Shown piece by piece: positions 34,405 to 43,164 of a DNA stretch of 64,000 nucleotides. How positions within the stretch are numbered: position 1 is the first letter of the stretch; each line of letters opens with the position of its first letter. The notes beneath the pieces were generated by a model. That model saw only the letters and a program-made list of their open reading frames with translations. It was not told the DNA's origin and did not search any database. This DNA is from JAJRTE01 sp964418585 (lineage in GTDB: Bacteria > Myxococcota_A > UBA796 > JAJRTE01): positions 71,176 through 135,175 of the forward strand of contig CAYQMG010000005.1 in the NCBI GenBank assembly GCA_964418585.1, written 5' to 3'. A program made the translations under genes and the position numbers.

Positions 34405-34599
34405 GTGGTCGGCTCCAACAGAGACGGGGTTCTCCTGTCATCAGGGAGTCCCGGGGCCGGGCTGGTTTGAGTCAGGGACCCGGACCGGGGTGGTCGTTGT
34501 TCTTCTGTTGATATCATGCCAGGCGGCCACGTCAACCGCCCATGGCCGAAGGTTCGTGCAGGTGGGGTGTGGCAAAGGGGGTTCTCCGGCGGTTATCAC

Positions 34600-34628
34600 T
34601 TGACCGGCGTGGGGCCACTGTCTATAGT
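34600..34628 (+). promoter_or_regulatory. Sigma-70-like promoter of terD
   Basis: TTGACC (34600-34605), exactly 17 bp, TATAGT (34623-34628); five of six consensus bases in each box. The predicted start near 34635 lies 18 nt before the GTG at 34653. Confidence 0.5.
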
Positions 34629-34652
34629 CCTTCGGATACGGAGATATAGGCA

Positions 34653-35354
34653 GTGTCGGATGTGGCCGGGGCGGCGGAACGGCCTGTGACCGGAGCGAGG
34701 CTGGAACAGTGCGCCCTGCCACGCGCCGCGTGCGTAGTTGGGGCTCGAGCCGTTGTCAGGGAGTCGGGCATGACGTACAGTCTACGCAGCGGGGAGACGA
34801 TCGAGCTTTCCTTCGCGAGCGGCCGGCCCGGGAAAGTGGTGATGGGGCTGGGCTGGGACGCCCGTGAGACCGGAGGGTTCCTGGGCCTGTTCAGCGGGGT
34901 GCGCGAGTTCGATCTGGATGCTTCGTGCCTCCTGCTGGACGCCTCCGGCGCCATTGTGGATGCCGTCTGGTTCCGCCAGCTTTCCAGCAAGGATGGGAGC
35001 GTCGTCCATTCGGGGGACAACAGGACTGGAGAGGGGGAAGGGGACGACGAGCGGATCGAGGTGGACCTTGAGCGGGTGCCGCCGGGCGTACGCCGGTTGA
35101 TGTTCGTTGTGACCAGTTTTACCGGGGAGAGCTTCTGCCGGATAGACAATGCATTTTGTCGCCTGGTGGAGGCTTCCACCGGCGAGGAGTTGGCCCGGTT
35201 CGACCTGACCTGTCAAGGAGACCACAACGCGCAGGTGATGGCAGAACTTCGTCGTCAGGGCGACGGATGGATCATGCGGGCGATTGGCGCGAACGCTCGA
35301 GGTGAGACCTTTCAGGACCTCCTGCCGGTGATTCATCGCCACATGTCCCGGTGA
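34653..35354 (+). CDS. TerD-family protein
   Basis: A 233-residue TerD-domain protein. Hallmarks: VVMGLGWDAR, FDLDASCLLLDASG, the calcium-binding loop SGDNRTGEGEGDDERIEVDL, and GETFQDLLPVI near the C-terminus. TerD proteins bind Ca2+ and belong to membrane-associated stress (tellurite, phage, DNA damage) systems. The GTG at 34653 has GGAG 9 nt upstream and fits the nearby promoter; it adds 39 residues before the usual domain start. The ATG at 34770 (GGGAG upstream) is a fair alternative. A metallophosphatase follows 89 bp downstream. Confidence 0.88.
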   Translation: MSDVAGAAERPVTGARLEQCALPRAACVVGARAVVRESGMTYSLRSGETIELSFASGRPGKVVMGLGWDARETGGFLGLFSGVREFDLDASCLLLDASGAIVDAVWFRQLSSKDGSVVHSGDNRTGEGEGDDERIEVDLERVPPGVRRLMFVVTSFTGESFCRIDNAFCRLVEASTGEELARFDLTCQGDHNAQVMAELRRQGDGWIMRAIGANARGETFQDLLPVIHRHMSR

Positions 35355-35443
35355 GGGAGTTTCCCGGACCCGGGCGTCCACGTCCAGCACGTTCGGCTGC
35401 CCACACCCCTGGGGCATGAGATCATCGAACAGGACGATGCGAT

Positions 35444-37357
35444 ATGAGCGAAGAATCAGGAGCCGGGACCGGAGGGCGCGCGGACCGCGCGCGGGTGATC
35501 GTGTTTGGGGACATACACGGGGACCTCGACACTCTGGCCAGAAGTCTTGCGGAGCGCGGCCTGATACGCTACGAGGGGAATTTCGAACAACTTCTCGCCC
35601 CCCTCCGTGAGCACCTTTCCGACACCTTCATCCCGGCCCTCGAGGCCCTTGTGATCCGGCAGCCGGTGCCCACCCGGCTCATCCTGATCGGGGACCTGGT
35701 CGACCGTTTCCCTTATGGCTACCATGTGCTCCAGTTCCTGGACAAGATTCGCTGGGAACGCTTCGATATCGAGGTGATCCGCCTTCTGGGCAACCACGAC
35801 CTCATGAACCTGATGTTCTTCAGCAACCCCTTTGAAGTACACCAGCTCATGTCGGAAGCGGGCAGGCCCAAGGAAGAGATCATGCAGTACATCGGCAGCA
35901 TGGGCCTTGCCGATAGCCTGCACAGCTTCTACGACCTTCACCACGATGAACTGGTGGAAGCCCAGCTCCAGTTCTATCGTGAGGGCAAGATCTCGTTCTC
36001 CGACGGCCCGCTTACCTGGACCCTGACCTACCCGGTGGATCTCAGTTGGCTTGCGGACACGCCGGTGCTTCACCAGGCGGACGAGCGCCGGGTGCCGCGT
36101 GTCGAACCCGAGCCGGTGATCCAGACAGAGGATCTGGCAGAGTTTGCCACCGGTCTCCTGTTGCATTGCGGCATGGAACCGGGGGATCCCGAGATGCCCC
36201 TGCCTACCTCGCTCAATGCGCTGGTTCAGTTTGTGTTTGACGTGTTGGGAAAGCTGATGTCCCGGTTCGGAGAGCGGAACTGGTGGCGGGTGTTCCTGCG
36301 GGACGCCGACCGCTGGTTCGGCTACAGTCCCGAGATCAACGGGTTCAATGCATTCGTCACCGAGCTTTCCGAGAACGGTGCGGGCCGGGGGGGCGCGTCG
36401 GGGTATCGATTCTTGCCCATCGACTGGCGTCTCGTCTCGCTCGTGTGGAGGAAACACTACGGGGCGCACTTCCGGCAGACCCGCGTGTTGCACGTGGAAG
36501 ACCGGACCCTGTTTACCCATGGGGGAATCTCCCCCCTCGCCATGATGGACCCTCTGTTTTTCGGCTCTCTCTACAGTCCCACCGCGGACGGGTTCCGGGA
36601 TCTGTCCAGCCTGACCCAGGTGGACCTGGGGTCGTTCGTGGCCAGGTCCAATCGGCTGGTGGCCCAGGTCATCGAAAACTGTCTGAACGACTACACGTTC
36701 TCCCGTATGGGAGGGGTGGAACTTCTCGATCAGATGGGGAGTTGGCGTGGAAGCAGCGAAGGACTTCCCGAGTTCGGGGGACCGCTGTGGGCCGATTTCG
36801 AGTTCCTGAAGGCCCACGTGGAGGACGGTCGGCATGCCCGCCTCCGGCGGCTCTATGCCGGGTTCGTCGGAGCCACAGGTATCGAGCGTATCGTGTGTGG
36901 TCATACCGTGTTCGTCTCCTGGACAGATCCAGACCTGCGGTACCAGAAAATCGAGGCTCTGGAATCCATCGGCCTCGAGTACCTCTGCGTCGACAACGGA
37001 TGTTCCCGCGCCTACCGCTGGCACGACCCGGTTCCGACCGGGATCGAATTCGATGTATCGGGCCGCATGCTGGGGGAGCCTCCGGAAGGTGCGCGGGCCA
37101 TGGAAGGCGATCGATCGGAGCAAGGGGGCGCCTCGGACGGGACAGGGGGGGATCGAACCGGTGCTGGTGAGGAGGGGGAACCTCCGAATGGGACGGGGTC
37201 GGGAGAGGGTGTGGAGACGTGGGCGGGGGAGCCGGGGGGCCACCTGCCCGAGGAGGGCGAACCGGGCACGGACTTGGAGGAGGGGGCGGGTCCGGAAGAG
37301 GGCGAGGAACGACCCGGTCCGGAGCCTCAGTCAGCGTCCGGCGTTGCCCGGAGGTGA
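35444..37357 (+). CDS. PPP-like metallophosphatase with acidic tail
   Basis: A 637-residue calcineurin-like phosphoesterase. Metal motifs in order: GDIHGD, GDLVDR, GNHD, then THGG and CGHT, the layout of PPP Ser/Thr phosphatases. Between GNHD and THGG lie about 230 extra residues, making it larger than usual bacterial PPPs. The last roughly 90 residues are Gly/Glu-rich, low-complexity and acidic. No signal peptide. It sits just behind terD, matching known genomic links between Ter proteins and phosphatases. Its 3' end overlaps the convergent kdsA by 27 bp within the tail. Confidence 0.82.
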   Translation: MSEESGAGTGGRADRARVIVFGDIHGDLDTLARSLAERGLIRYEGNFEQLLAPLREHLSDTFIPALEALVIRQPVPTRLILIGDLVDRFPYGYHVLQFLDKIRWERFDIEVIRLLGNHDLMNLMFFSNPFEVHQLMSEAGRPKEEIMQYIGSMGLADSLHSFYDLHHDELVEAQLQFYREGKISFSDGPLTWTLTYPVDLSWLADTPVLHQADERRVPRVEPEPVIQTEDLAEFATGLLLHCGMEPGDPEMPLPTSLNALVQFVFDVLGKLMSRFGERNWWRVFLRDADRWFGYSPEINGFNAFVTELSENGAGRGGASGYRFLPIDWRLVSLVWRKHYGAHFRQTRVLHVEDRTLFTHGGISPLAMMDPLFFGSLYSPTADGFRDLSSLTQVDLGSFVARSNRLVAQVIENCLNDYTFSRMGGVELLDQMGSWRGSSEGLPEFGGPLWADFEFLKAHVEDGRHARLRRLYAGFVGATGIERIVCGHTVFVSWTDPDLRYQKIEALESIGLEYLCVDNGCSRAYRWHDPVPTGIEFDVSGRMLGEPPEGARAMEGDRSEQGGASDGTGGDRTGAGEEGEPPNGTGSGEGVETWAGEPGGHLPEEGEPGTDLEEGAGPEEGEERPGPEPQSASGVARR

Positions 37358-38251
37358 TGGCCTGTCGACCTCGAGGTCGGCGTGGACCGCCTCGTGTATT
37401 CGTCGAGCCTGGGTGAGCAGGTGTTCCAGGGCATGCAGGGGAACCATGTTGGGGCCGTCACAGGGAGCGGCGTCCGGGTTTTCATGCACCTCGAGGAACA
37501 GCACGTCCGCCCCTGCTGCGAGAGCGGCCCGCACCAGGGAGGGGATGAATTCCCGCCGTCCACCGGAAGCGCCGTCCAGGCTGCCCGGGCGCTGCACACT
37601 GTGGGTTCCATCGAACACGACTGGCCAGCCTGTGGACTGCATGATCGGGATCGATCGCATGTCCACGACCAGGTCGTGGTATCCGAAGGCAGCACCTCGC
37701 TCCACCAACAGGATACCCTGGGCTCCGGCAGCCTCGAGTTTGTTCACGATGTGGCTGGTATCCCAGGGGGAAAGGAACTGGCCTTTTTTCACGCTCACAG
37801 GCTTGCCGGTTCGCGCACATGCAGTCAGGAGGTCGGTTTGGCGGCAGAGGAAGGCCGGGACCTGAAGCAAGTCCACCACTTCTGCGGCCACGGCGGCCTG
37901 GCCTGGTTCGTGAATGTCCGTGGTGACCGGGAGCCGAAGTGTTTCCCGGATTCGGGACAGCATGTGCAGTCCGCGTTCGAGCCCCGGGCCTCGATAGCTT
38001 CGGTGCGACGTGCGGTTGGCCTTGTCGAAGGAGGATTTGAAGACCAGGGGCAGGCCGAGTCGTTCGGTGATTCGCTGCACCTCGGCAGCGGTTCGGACGG
38101 CCGATTCCAGGTCTTCGAGAACGCAGGGACCGGCAATGACGCCCAGAGGGCCGGCGCCTCCGAGCTGGACCGATCCGACCGGGACGGAACGGACCGGGGG
38201 AAGGGAAGCCCACGGCCAGGTTTGTCGACGACGGCGCATGCTTCCGGTCAT
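37331..38251 (-). CDS. kdsA: 2-dehydro-3-deoxyphosphooctonate aldolase (Kdo-8-P synthase)
   Basis: A 306-residue enzyme condensing phosphoenolpyruvate and arabinose-5-phosphate to Kdo-8-phosphate for LPS core. Motifs: VIAGPCVLED, VFKSSFDKANRTS, SYRGPGLERGL, TDIHEP, VKKGQFLSPWD, VFDGTHSVQRPG and LFLEVHENPDAAPCDGPNM. C39-type GPC and ExHxxPDxAxxDG motifs suggest the metal-dependent class, since N in the SVKKGQF region is not the metal-independent signature. The ATG overlaps the kdsB stop (ATGA). An extra Arg-rich 30-residue N-terminus precedes the barrel. Confidence 0.95.
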   Translation of the reverse strand: MTGSMRRRRQTWPWASLPPVRSVPVGSVQLGGAGPLGVIAGPCVLEDLESAVRTAAEVQRITERLGLPLVFKSSFDKANRTSHRSYRGPGLERGLHMLSRIRETLRLPVTTDIHEPGQAAVAAEVVDLLQVPAFLCRQTDLLTACARTGKPVSVKKGQFLSPWDTSHIVNKLEAAGAQGILLVERGAAFGYHDLVVDMRSIPIMQSTGWPVVFDGTHSVQRPGSLDGASGGRREFIPSLVRAALAAGADVLFLEVHENPDAAPCDGPNMVPLHALEHLLTQARRIHEAVHADLEVDRPSPPGNAGR

Positions 38252-39003
38252 GCAGCCCCCTCCGCGGTTGGGTGGCGGACCCGCCAGTGTCGGCGTGCGC
38301 GTTCCAGGTCCCGGGGCGTGTCCACCCCGATCCAGGCCCGGTCCACCCGCAGTACCTGGATCGGCACCCCCAGGTGGAGGGCCCGCAATTGTTCCAGGCG
38401 CTCCTGGCGTTCGATCCGTGCCGGACCCTGTTCCGCCAGGGCGCGCAGCGTCGCCTTCCGGTAGGCGTAGACGCCCAGATGCTTGAGCGCTCCGTGGGGA
38501 ACCCCCGTGTCGCTATCGGACCATGGGATCGGGTGCCGGGAGAAATAGAGCGCCCGGGACCCGGCGCTCAGCACCACCTTGACGCAATCGGGCGAGCGGT
38601 ACGATTCCAGATCCGACACCGGGGCGGCCAGGGTGGCCATGGGCAGGTCGGGCGCCTCGCGCATGGTCGAGATCAGCTTCTTGACCGCCGCGGGATCCAC
38701 GAACGGCTCGTCCCCTTGCACGTTCACCACGATGTCCTCGCTTCGAGACGCCACGGCTGCAGCGACCCGATCGAGGCCCGTGGGACAGTCGGGGGGGGTC
38801 ATGAGCGGCAGCGCGCCGTACTCACGAGCGACTCGAGCAATCTGTTCATGGTCGGTGGCCACCAGGAGTGGGATCGGGGCCAGGGCGTGCAGTTGCTCGA
38901 GCACTCGAGCCAGGATCGGTGCACCTTCGAGGTCGAGCAGGGGCTTGCCAGGGAGGCGCGTGGAGCCGTATCGAGCTGGAATCACGACAACAACGTCGCA
39001 CAC
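38248..39003 (-). CDS. kdsB: CMP-Kdo synthetase
   Basis: A 251-residue cytidylyltransferase activating Kdo with CTP for LPS assembly. The N-terminal PARYGSTRLPGKPLLDL is the nucleotide-binding motif. NVQGDEPFVDP carries the metal Asp, YFSRHPIPW is the sugar-binding strand, and GVYAYRKATL and GVDTPRDLERAR complete the KdsB pattern. It is coupled to kdsA by a 4-bp overlap. Confidence 0.96.
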   Translation of the reverse strand: MCDVVVVIPARYGSTRLPGKPLLDLEGAPILARVLEQLHALAPIPLLVATDHEQIARVAREYGALPLMTPPDCPTGLDRVAAAVASRSEDIVVNVQGDEPFVDPAAVKKLISTMREAPDLPMATLAAPVSDLESYRSPDCVKVVLSAGSRALYFSRHPIPWSDSDTGVPHGALKHLGVYAYRKATLRALAEQGPARIERQERLEQLRALHLGVPIQVLRVDRAWIGVDTPRDLERARRHWRVRHPTAEGAA

Positions 39004-39183
39004 ATCAGTTTCCGTTTCGTGGTTTCACGTCGTTCCAGCGCGGTCGCGGTGCGACGGAAAAGGTGCTATCATCGCCCCGCAACAGCGCCGCGAGTTCTGA
39101 TCGCCGGGGGCCGCGCCGGACCCGTCCAGTCCGCCCCCTCGTGATGAACATGGTTGTGGACGGTCAGAGAAAGGTCAAGGTCG

Positions 39184-40080
39184 ATGGCACACGCGGAGCA
39201 CGGGGAGGGTGGCCGGTCAGGTCGAATCCTGGTCACCGGCGCAAGGGGCGTCGTGGGACGGGTGGTCGTGGCCCGGTTGGGTCCGCGGGCCGTCCCCCTG
39301 TCGCGGCAGCAGTTGGACATCTGCGATCCGGATCAGATCGAGCGGGTGCTCGCTCGCTGGCAGCCGGTGGCAGTGATCAACGCCGCAGCATGGGCCGACG
39401 TGGAGCGTTGCGAGCGAGACCCGGACGGGGCGTGGCAAGTGAACGCATGGGGCCCGGAACAACTGGCTCGAGCCTGTGCGCGGCACCGGGTTGCCCTGGT
39501 GCATGTGAGTACGGACTACGTATTTGGTGCCACGAACCGGGAAATCTACCATCGGGACTCTCCCACGGAACCGGTGAATGTCTACGGAAAGACCAAGGCG
39601 GAGGGAGAGTTGCGCGTGCTCGATGCCTGGCCTCGGGCCGCGGTGGCGCGCACTGCATGGGTTTACGGTCTCGAGGGGCGGGGATTCGGGCTCCTGGCCG
39701 CCCGTCGTCTTCGGGACCGGCAGGTCCTGTTCGCGATCCAGGACCGGTTCGGGCATCCCACCTGGGTGGAGGATCTCGCAGATCGGCTGGTGGCGTTGGC
39801 GGAGCGCTCTGTCGGCGGGGTGCACCATGCGGTCAACGCCGGTCCAACTTCCTGGTACCGGTTCGCCCTTCGCCTCGCCCAGGGACTCGGTACCGGGGAT
39901 GCGCGCCTGGCAGGTATCTCCTTTCGCGCCTTGCCCTCTCGAGTCGCCCCGAGGCCGCGTCGAGTGAGGTTGGAAACCACCGAGGTGCCAGGATCGGGGC
40001 TCCCGCCTTTGCGGTCGTGGGAGCAGGCCCAGGACGCATTCCTGTCGGCCCTGGCGCGTGCAACCACGACCAGGGATTGA
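39184..40080 (+). CDS. dTDP-4-dehydrorhamnose reductase (RmlD) family
   Basis: A 298-residue extended SDR of the RmlD type. ILVTGARGVVGRVVV binds NAD(P)H; INAAAWADVERCE, VHVSTDYVFG, and the catalytic YGKTKAEGE (Y-x3-K) match RmlD closely, as does RTAWVYG. It would complete dTDP-rhamnose or a related deoxysugar for surface polysaccharide. No rmlABC genes are next to it. The ATG at 39184 is chosen over a GTG at 39154, although its AAGG site is weak. Confidence 0.87.
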   Translation: MAHAEHGEGGRSGRILVTGARGVVGRVVVARLGPRAVPLSRQQLDICDPDQIERVLARWQPVAVINAAAWADVERCERDPDGAWQVNAWGPEQLARACARHRVALVHVSTDYVFGATNREIYHRDSPTEPVNVYGKTKAEGELRVLDAWPRAAVARTAWVYGLEGRGFGLLAARRLRDRQVLFAIQDRFGHPTWVEDLADRLVALAERSVGGVHHAVNAGPTSWYRFALRLAQGLGTGDARLAGISFRALPSRVAPRPRRVRLETTEVPGSGLPPLRSWEQAQDAFLSALARATTTRD

Positions 40081-40098
40081 GCTGCTCAGGGGCTCGAG

Positions 40099-41115
40099 TC
40101 ATTCCACCGGAGCCCCGCCGAAGTGGCGTTCCGAAATACGGACCCGTGTGTCTCGAGGCAAGAACGATGCCTGCAACGCCTGACGCTGTACCGCCAGCAG
40201 GTCCTCGTCTGTGAACCCCATGCGGTCGCGGGCCACGGTGAGTTCTCCGGTCAGGGTCAGGTCGAACAGGCCCGGGTCGTCGGTGTTGATGGCGATCGAC
40301 ACCCCCTGGTCGAACAGTCGCTTCGCCGGATGGTCCTCGAAGGTTGCCACACTCCGGGTACGCACGTTGCTCGTGGGGCAGACCTCGAGGGTGACTTTCT
40401 CGCGAATCACCCGCTCGATCAGCGCCTCGTCCGCGCCCACCGCCACCCCGTGCCCGATACGGCGGGGCCTGAGCGAGTCGAGCGTGTCCTGCACATACGC
40501 CGGTCCCGTGGCCTCGCCCGAGTGAACCGTGAGGGGCAGCCCGAGTTCCTCGAGGGGGCGCAGGGCGTCCACGAACATCCGCGACGGCCACGCCTGCTCG
40601 TCATCTGCAAGGTCGAACCCGACCAGCACGTCTCGCCAACGACGGGCATAGTCGGCAGTCCGCACTGCGGAGGCCACTCCAAGGTTGCGGCTCACGATCG
40701 CGATCAGCCCCACCTCGATTTCCGGAGCCTCGGCACAGGCACGTTGAACCCCCTTGAGGATCGATTCGGTCAACCGATCCCAGCTCAGCCCGGCCGATTG
40801 GGCGAGGTAGTCCGGGGAAAACCTCAGCTCGAGAAGGCAGATGTGTTCGCTGGCCGCGTCGAGCACGACTTCGTGGGCCACGCGCTCGATCTGGTCTTCG
40901 GAAGTGAAGAGCTTGGCGATGAACTCGAACACCTTGAGCACCTGTCCCAGGTCGTTCATGGGCTCGAGCACCTGGAGGTGGGTGGAGAGTTCCTGTGGGG
41001 AACGGGCCGGGGTTGGAAGGTGGGCGCGTTTGGCGAGGTCGAAAGCGGTTTCGAGCCGGATGGAACCGGCGAGGTGGCGGTGCAGTTCGACCTTGGGAAG
41101 GGCTCTCAAATCCAT
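40099..41115 (-). CDS. Adenosine/adenine deaminase-like amidohydrolase
   Basis: A 338-residue amidohydrolase deaminating adenosine or a related purine. Zinc motif ELHRHLAGS near the N-terminus, LELRFSPDYLA, the catalytic VHSGEA, RIGHGVAV, and metal-bound Asp in INTDDPGLF are all present. The first motif reads H-R-H-L-A-G rather than the canonical H-L-D-G, so specificity may differ (adenine, or modified nucleosides). The ATG at 41115 has CAGGAG 7 nt upstream. It converges with the RmlD-like gene. Confidence 0.9.
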   Translation of the reverse strand: MDLRALPKVELHRHLAGSIRLETAFDLAKRAHLPTPARSPQELSTHLQVLEPMNDLGQVLKVFEFIAKLFTSEDQIERVAHEVVLDAASEHICLLELRFSPDYLAQSAGLSWDRLTESILKGVQRACAEAPEIEVGLIAIVSRNLGVASAVRTADYARRWRDVLVGFDLADDEQAWPSRMFVDALRPLEELGLPLTVHSGEATGPAYVQDTLDSLRPRRIGHGVAVGADEALIERVIREKVTLEVCPTSNVRTRSVATFEDHPAKRLFDQGVSIAINTDDPGLFDLTLTGELTVARDRMGFTDEDLLAVQRQALQASFLPRDTRVRISERHFGGAPVE

Positions 41116-41257
41116 CGTTGAACTCCTGAAGCTCGCATTTCTTCGAAAAATGTGCATCGTGTACCTGATTGGGACCCGGGTAACCTTCCGCTCGAGAATC
41201 ACCCGGGGGTGGCCCAGCATTCGCCGGTGCGCCACCGTCCTTGTCGGACGACCGCGC

Positions 41258-41270
41258 ATTGTGACACAAT
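41258..41270. promoter_or_regulatory. 13-bp palindrome upstream of nfu
   Basis: ATTGTG-A-CACAAT, perfect 6-bp arms about a single base, between the divergent deaminase and nfu genes. It overlaps a weak promoter-like pair (TTGTCG at 41241, CACAAT at 41265). Possible operator; could be chance. Confidence 0.2.
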
Positions 41271-41322
41271 CGGCCGGTGACGGCTACCACAGGAGATTCA
41301 GCGCAGTCAAGGAGCAGAAAAC

Positions 41323-42057
41323 ATGGCGTTCTTTGGAAACAGACCCTTGTCCGGCCGTGTGCCGGAGCCTTTCATCAAGCATGCCCGGGCCGACGGGGAG
41401 GACTCTGCCGCCGGGTCGGGTACGAGCGGCCCGACCGTATCCCCGGAGATGGAGGCGGCGATGAAGACACGGATCATCGCCCAGCCTTCTGCCACGAACC
41501 TGAACGAGTGCCGGTTCATGGTCGGGGCCACGTTGCAGGAAGGGCGCCTGGTCCGGATTTCGGGGCCGGAGCAGGCAGAGCACTCACCGCTGGCGCGTCG
41601 CCTCTTCGAGGTGCCCCAGGTGCGCTCCGTGTCCTTTGTCGGGAACGTGGTCACCGTGGTCAAGGAAGGCGACGACCCCTGGCAGGAGGTGGCCAGGAAA
41701 ATCGGGACCGCCATCCGCATGCACCTGGCCTCCGGGCTTCCCGCCGTGGAGGAGGAATTCTGGGCTTCTCAGTCCGGAGACGTGTCGGACGACGAACTCT
41801 TCGGTCGGGTTCAGGACGTGATCAACACCCTCATCAATCCCGGCGTCGCCGGACACGGGGGCTTCGTCCGCCTGCTCGGCGTGGAAAAGGATACCGCCTA
41901 CGTCCAGCTTGGCGGTGGATGTCACGGGTGCGGGATGGCCACGTTCACGTTGAAGCAAGGGGTGGAGAAGACCATCCTGCAGCACGTCCCTGAGATCAAA
42001 CACGTCGAGGACGCCACGGACCATTCGAGCGGCGTCAACCCCTACTACGCGCCGTAG
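41323..42057 (+). CDS. Nfu-type iron-sulfur carrier
   Basis: A 244-residue protein delivering [4Fe-4S] clusters to target enzymes. Residues 1-45 are an extra, low-complexity leader. About 50-120 form the Nfu_N scaffold domain (SATNLNECRFMVGATL, VRSVSFVGNVVTVVKE). About 145-225 are the NifU C-terminal domain with the cluster cysteines in GGGCHGCGMATFTLK (C-x2-C). AAGGAG lies upstream of the ATG. Lipoyl synthase, a classic Nfu client with two clusters, is encoded immediately downstream on the opposite strand. Confidence 0.92.
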   Translation: MAFFGNRPLSGRVPEPFIKHARADGEDSAAGSGTSGPTVSPEMEAAMKTRIIAQPSATNLNECRFMVGATLQEGRLVRISGPEQAEHSPLARRLFEVPQVRSVSFVGNVVTVVKEGDDPWQEVARKIGTAIRMHLASGLPAVEEEFWASQSGDVSDDELFGRVQDVINTLINPGVAGHGGFVRLLGVEKDTAYVQLGGGCHGCGMATFTLKQGVEKTILQHVPEIKHVEDATDHSSGVNPYYAP

Positions 42058-42156
42058 TCCGGCCGAACGCCCTGAACCTGCGTCGGGCGGGCTCGGTTTC
42101 TCCGGAACGAGGGGTGGAGGAGGGGGCCGGGCATGTTCGGGGGGGGGCGGGACGTG

Positions 42157-43041
42157 TCAGCACGAGATGGCGGCGACCTGCTCGTGTGCGTGGTAGGAAG
42201 AGCGAACCAGTGGGCCGGCTTCCACGTGCTCAAACCCCAGGGACAAGGCCAGGCGCCGAAGCGCATCGAACTCGTCCGGGGTGTAGTAGCGGGCCACGGG
42301 CACCTGGGATCGCCCGGGCTGCAGGTACTGGCCCAGGGTGACGATGGCGACGCCGTGTGCGCGCAGATCCCGGAGCACCGCCTCGAGTTCCTCCAGAGTC
42401 TCGCCCAGACCGCACATGATTCCGGATTTGGTCAGCACAGGATACTCGAGCGTGCGATATGCCGCGGCTCGTTGAAGCAGCGTCAGGGAGCGGGCGTAGC
42501 GGGCGGCGGGTCGTACCTGGGGATAGAGGCGCGGGACCGTCTCCACGTTGTGGCCGAGTACGTCGGGGTGGGCCTGCATGACGATGTCGAGTGCCTGGTG
42601 ATCGCCGCGGAAATCCGGGATGAGCAACTCGATGCGTGCACCGGGCCGCACCTCCCGGATTCGGGTCACGGTGCGGGCGAAGTGGGCGGCGCCACCGTCC
42701 GGCAGGTCGTCGCGGGTGACCGAGGTGAGCACGACATGCTCGAGTTCCAGGCGTGCCACCGCCTCGGCCACATGGTCCGGTTCCCGGGGATCGAGGGGCT
42801 GGGGACGACCGTGCAGGACGGAACAAAAACGGCAATTGCGCGTGCAATGGTCCCCGAACAGCAGGAACGTGGCGGTCCGGTTGTGCCAACACTCGTAGAT
42901 GTTGGGGCACCGGGCCGCCTGGCAGACCGTGGCCAGGCCCAGGTCATGGGTCAGCCGCCTGACCTCCTTGAATTCGGCCGTCTCGTGGATCCGGGTTCGG
43001 ATCCATTCGGGCCGCCTGCGGGCTTGTGTCGTGGCCGGCAT
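42157..43041 (-). CDS. lipA: Lipoyl synthase
   Basis: A 294-residue radical SAM enzyme inserting two sulfurs into protein-bound octanoate. The auxiliary-cluster cysteines (CQAARCPNIYECW) and the SAM-cluster cysteines (CTRNCRFC, in the order C-x3-C-x2-C) are intact. VTSVTRDDLPDGGA and the terminal AGPLVRSSYHA are LipA signatures, the latter holding the serine ligand. The ATG at 43041 has GGAGGAG about 9 nt upstream; a GTG at 43080 is less likely. Last gene of the E3-E2-LipB-LipA run. Confidence 0.97.
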   Translation of the reverse strand: MPATTQARRRPEWIRTRIHETAEFKEVRRLTHDLGLATVCQAARCPNIYECWHNRTATFLLFGDHCTRNCRFCSVLHGRPQPLDPREPDHVAEAVARLELEHVVLTSVTRDDLPDGGAAHFARTVTRIREVRPGARIELLIPDFRGDHQALDIVMQAHPDVLGHNVETVPRLYPQVRPAARYARSLTLLQRAAAYRTLEYPVLTKSGIMCGLGETLEELEAVLRDLRAHGVAIVTLGQYLQPGRSQVPVARYYTPDEFDALRRLALSLGFEHVEAGPLVRSSYHAHEQVAAISC

Positions 43042-43164
43042 GGTTGCTGCTTCTCCTCCGGATGGCCTTTCTCCTGTCACGCCCGCGTCCCGGCGCCGAC
43101 GAACCCGGGGTCGCCCGGAGACCGGCGTGCTCCTGATCTGGTATACCCCCGGTGAGCGCCGGGA

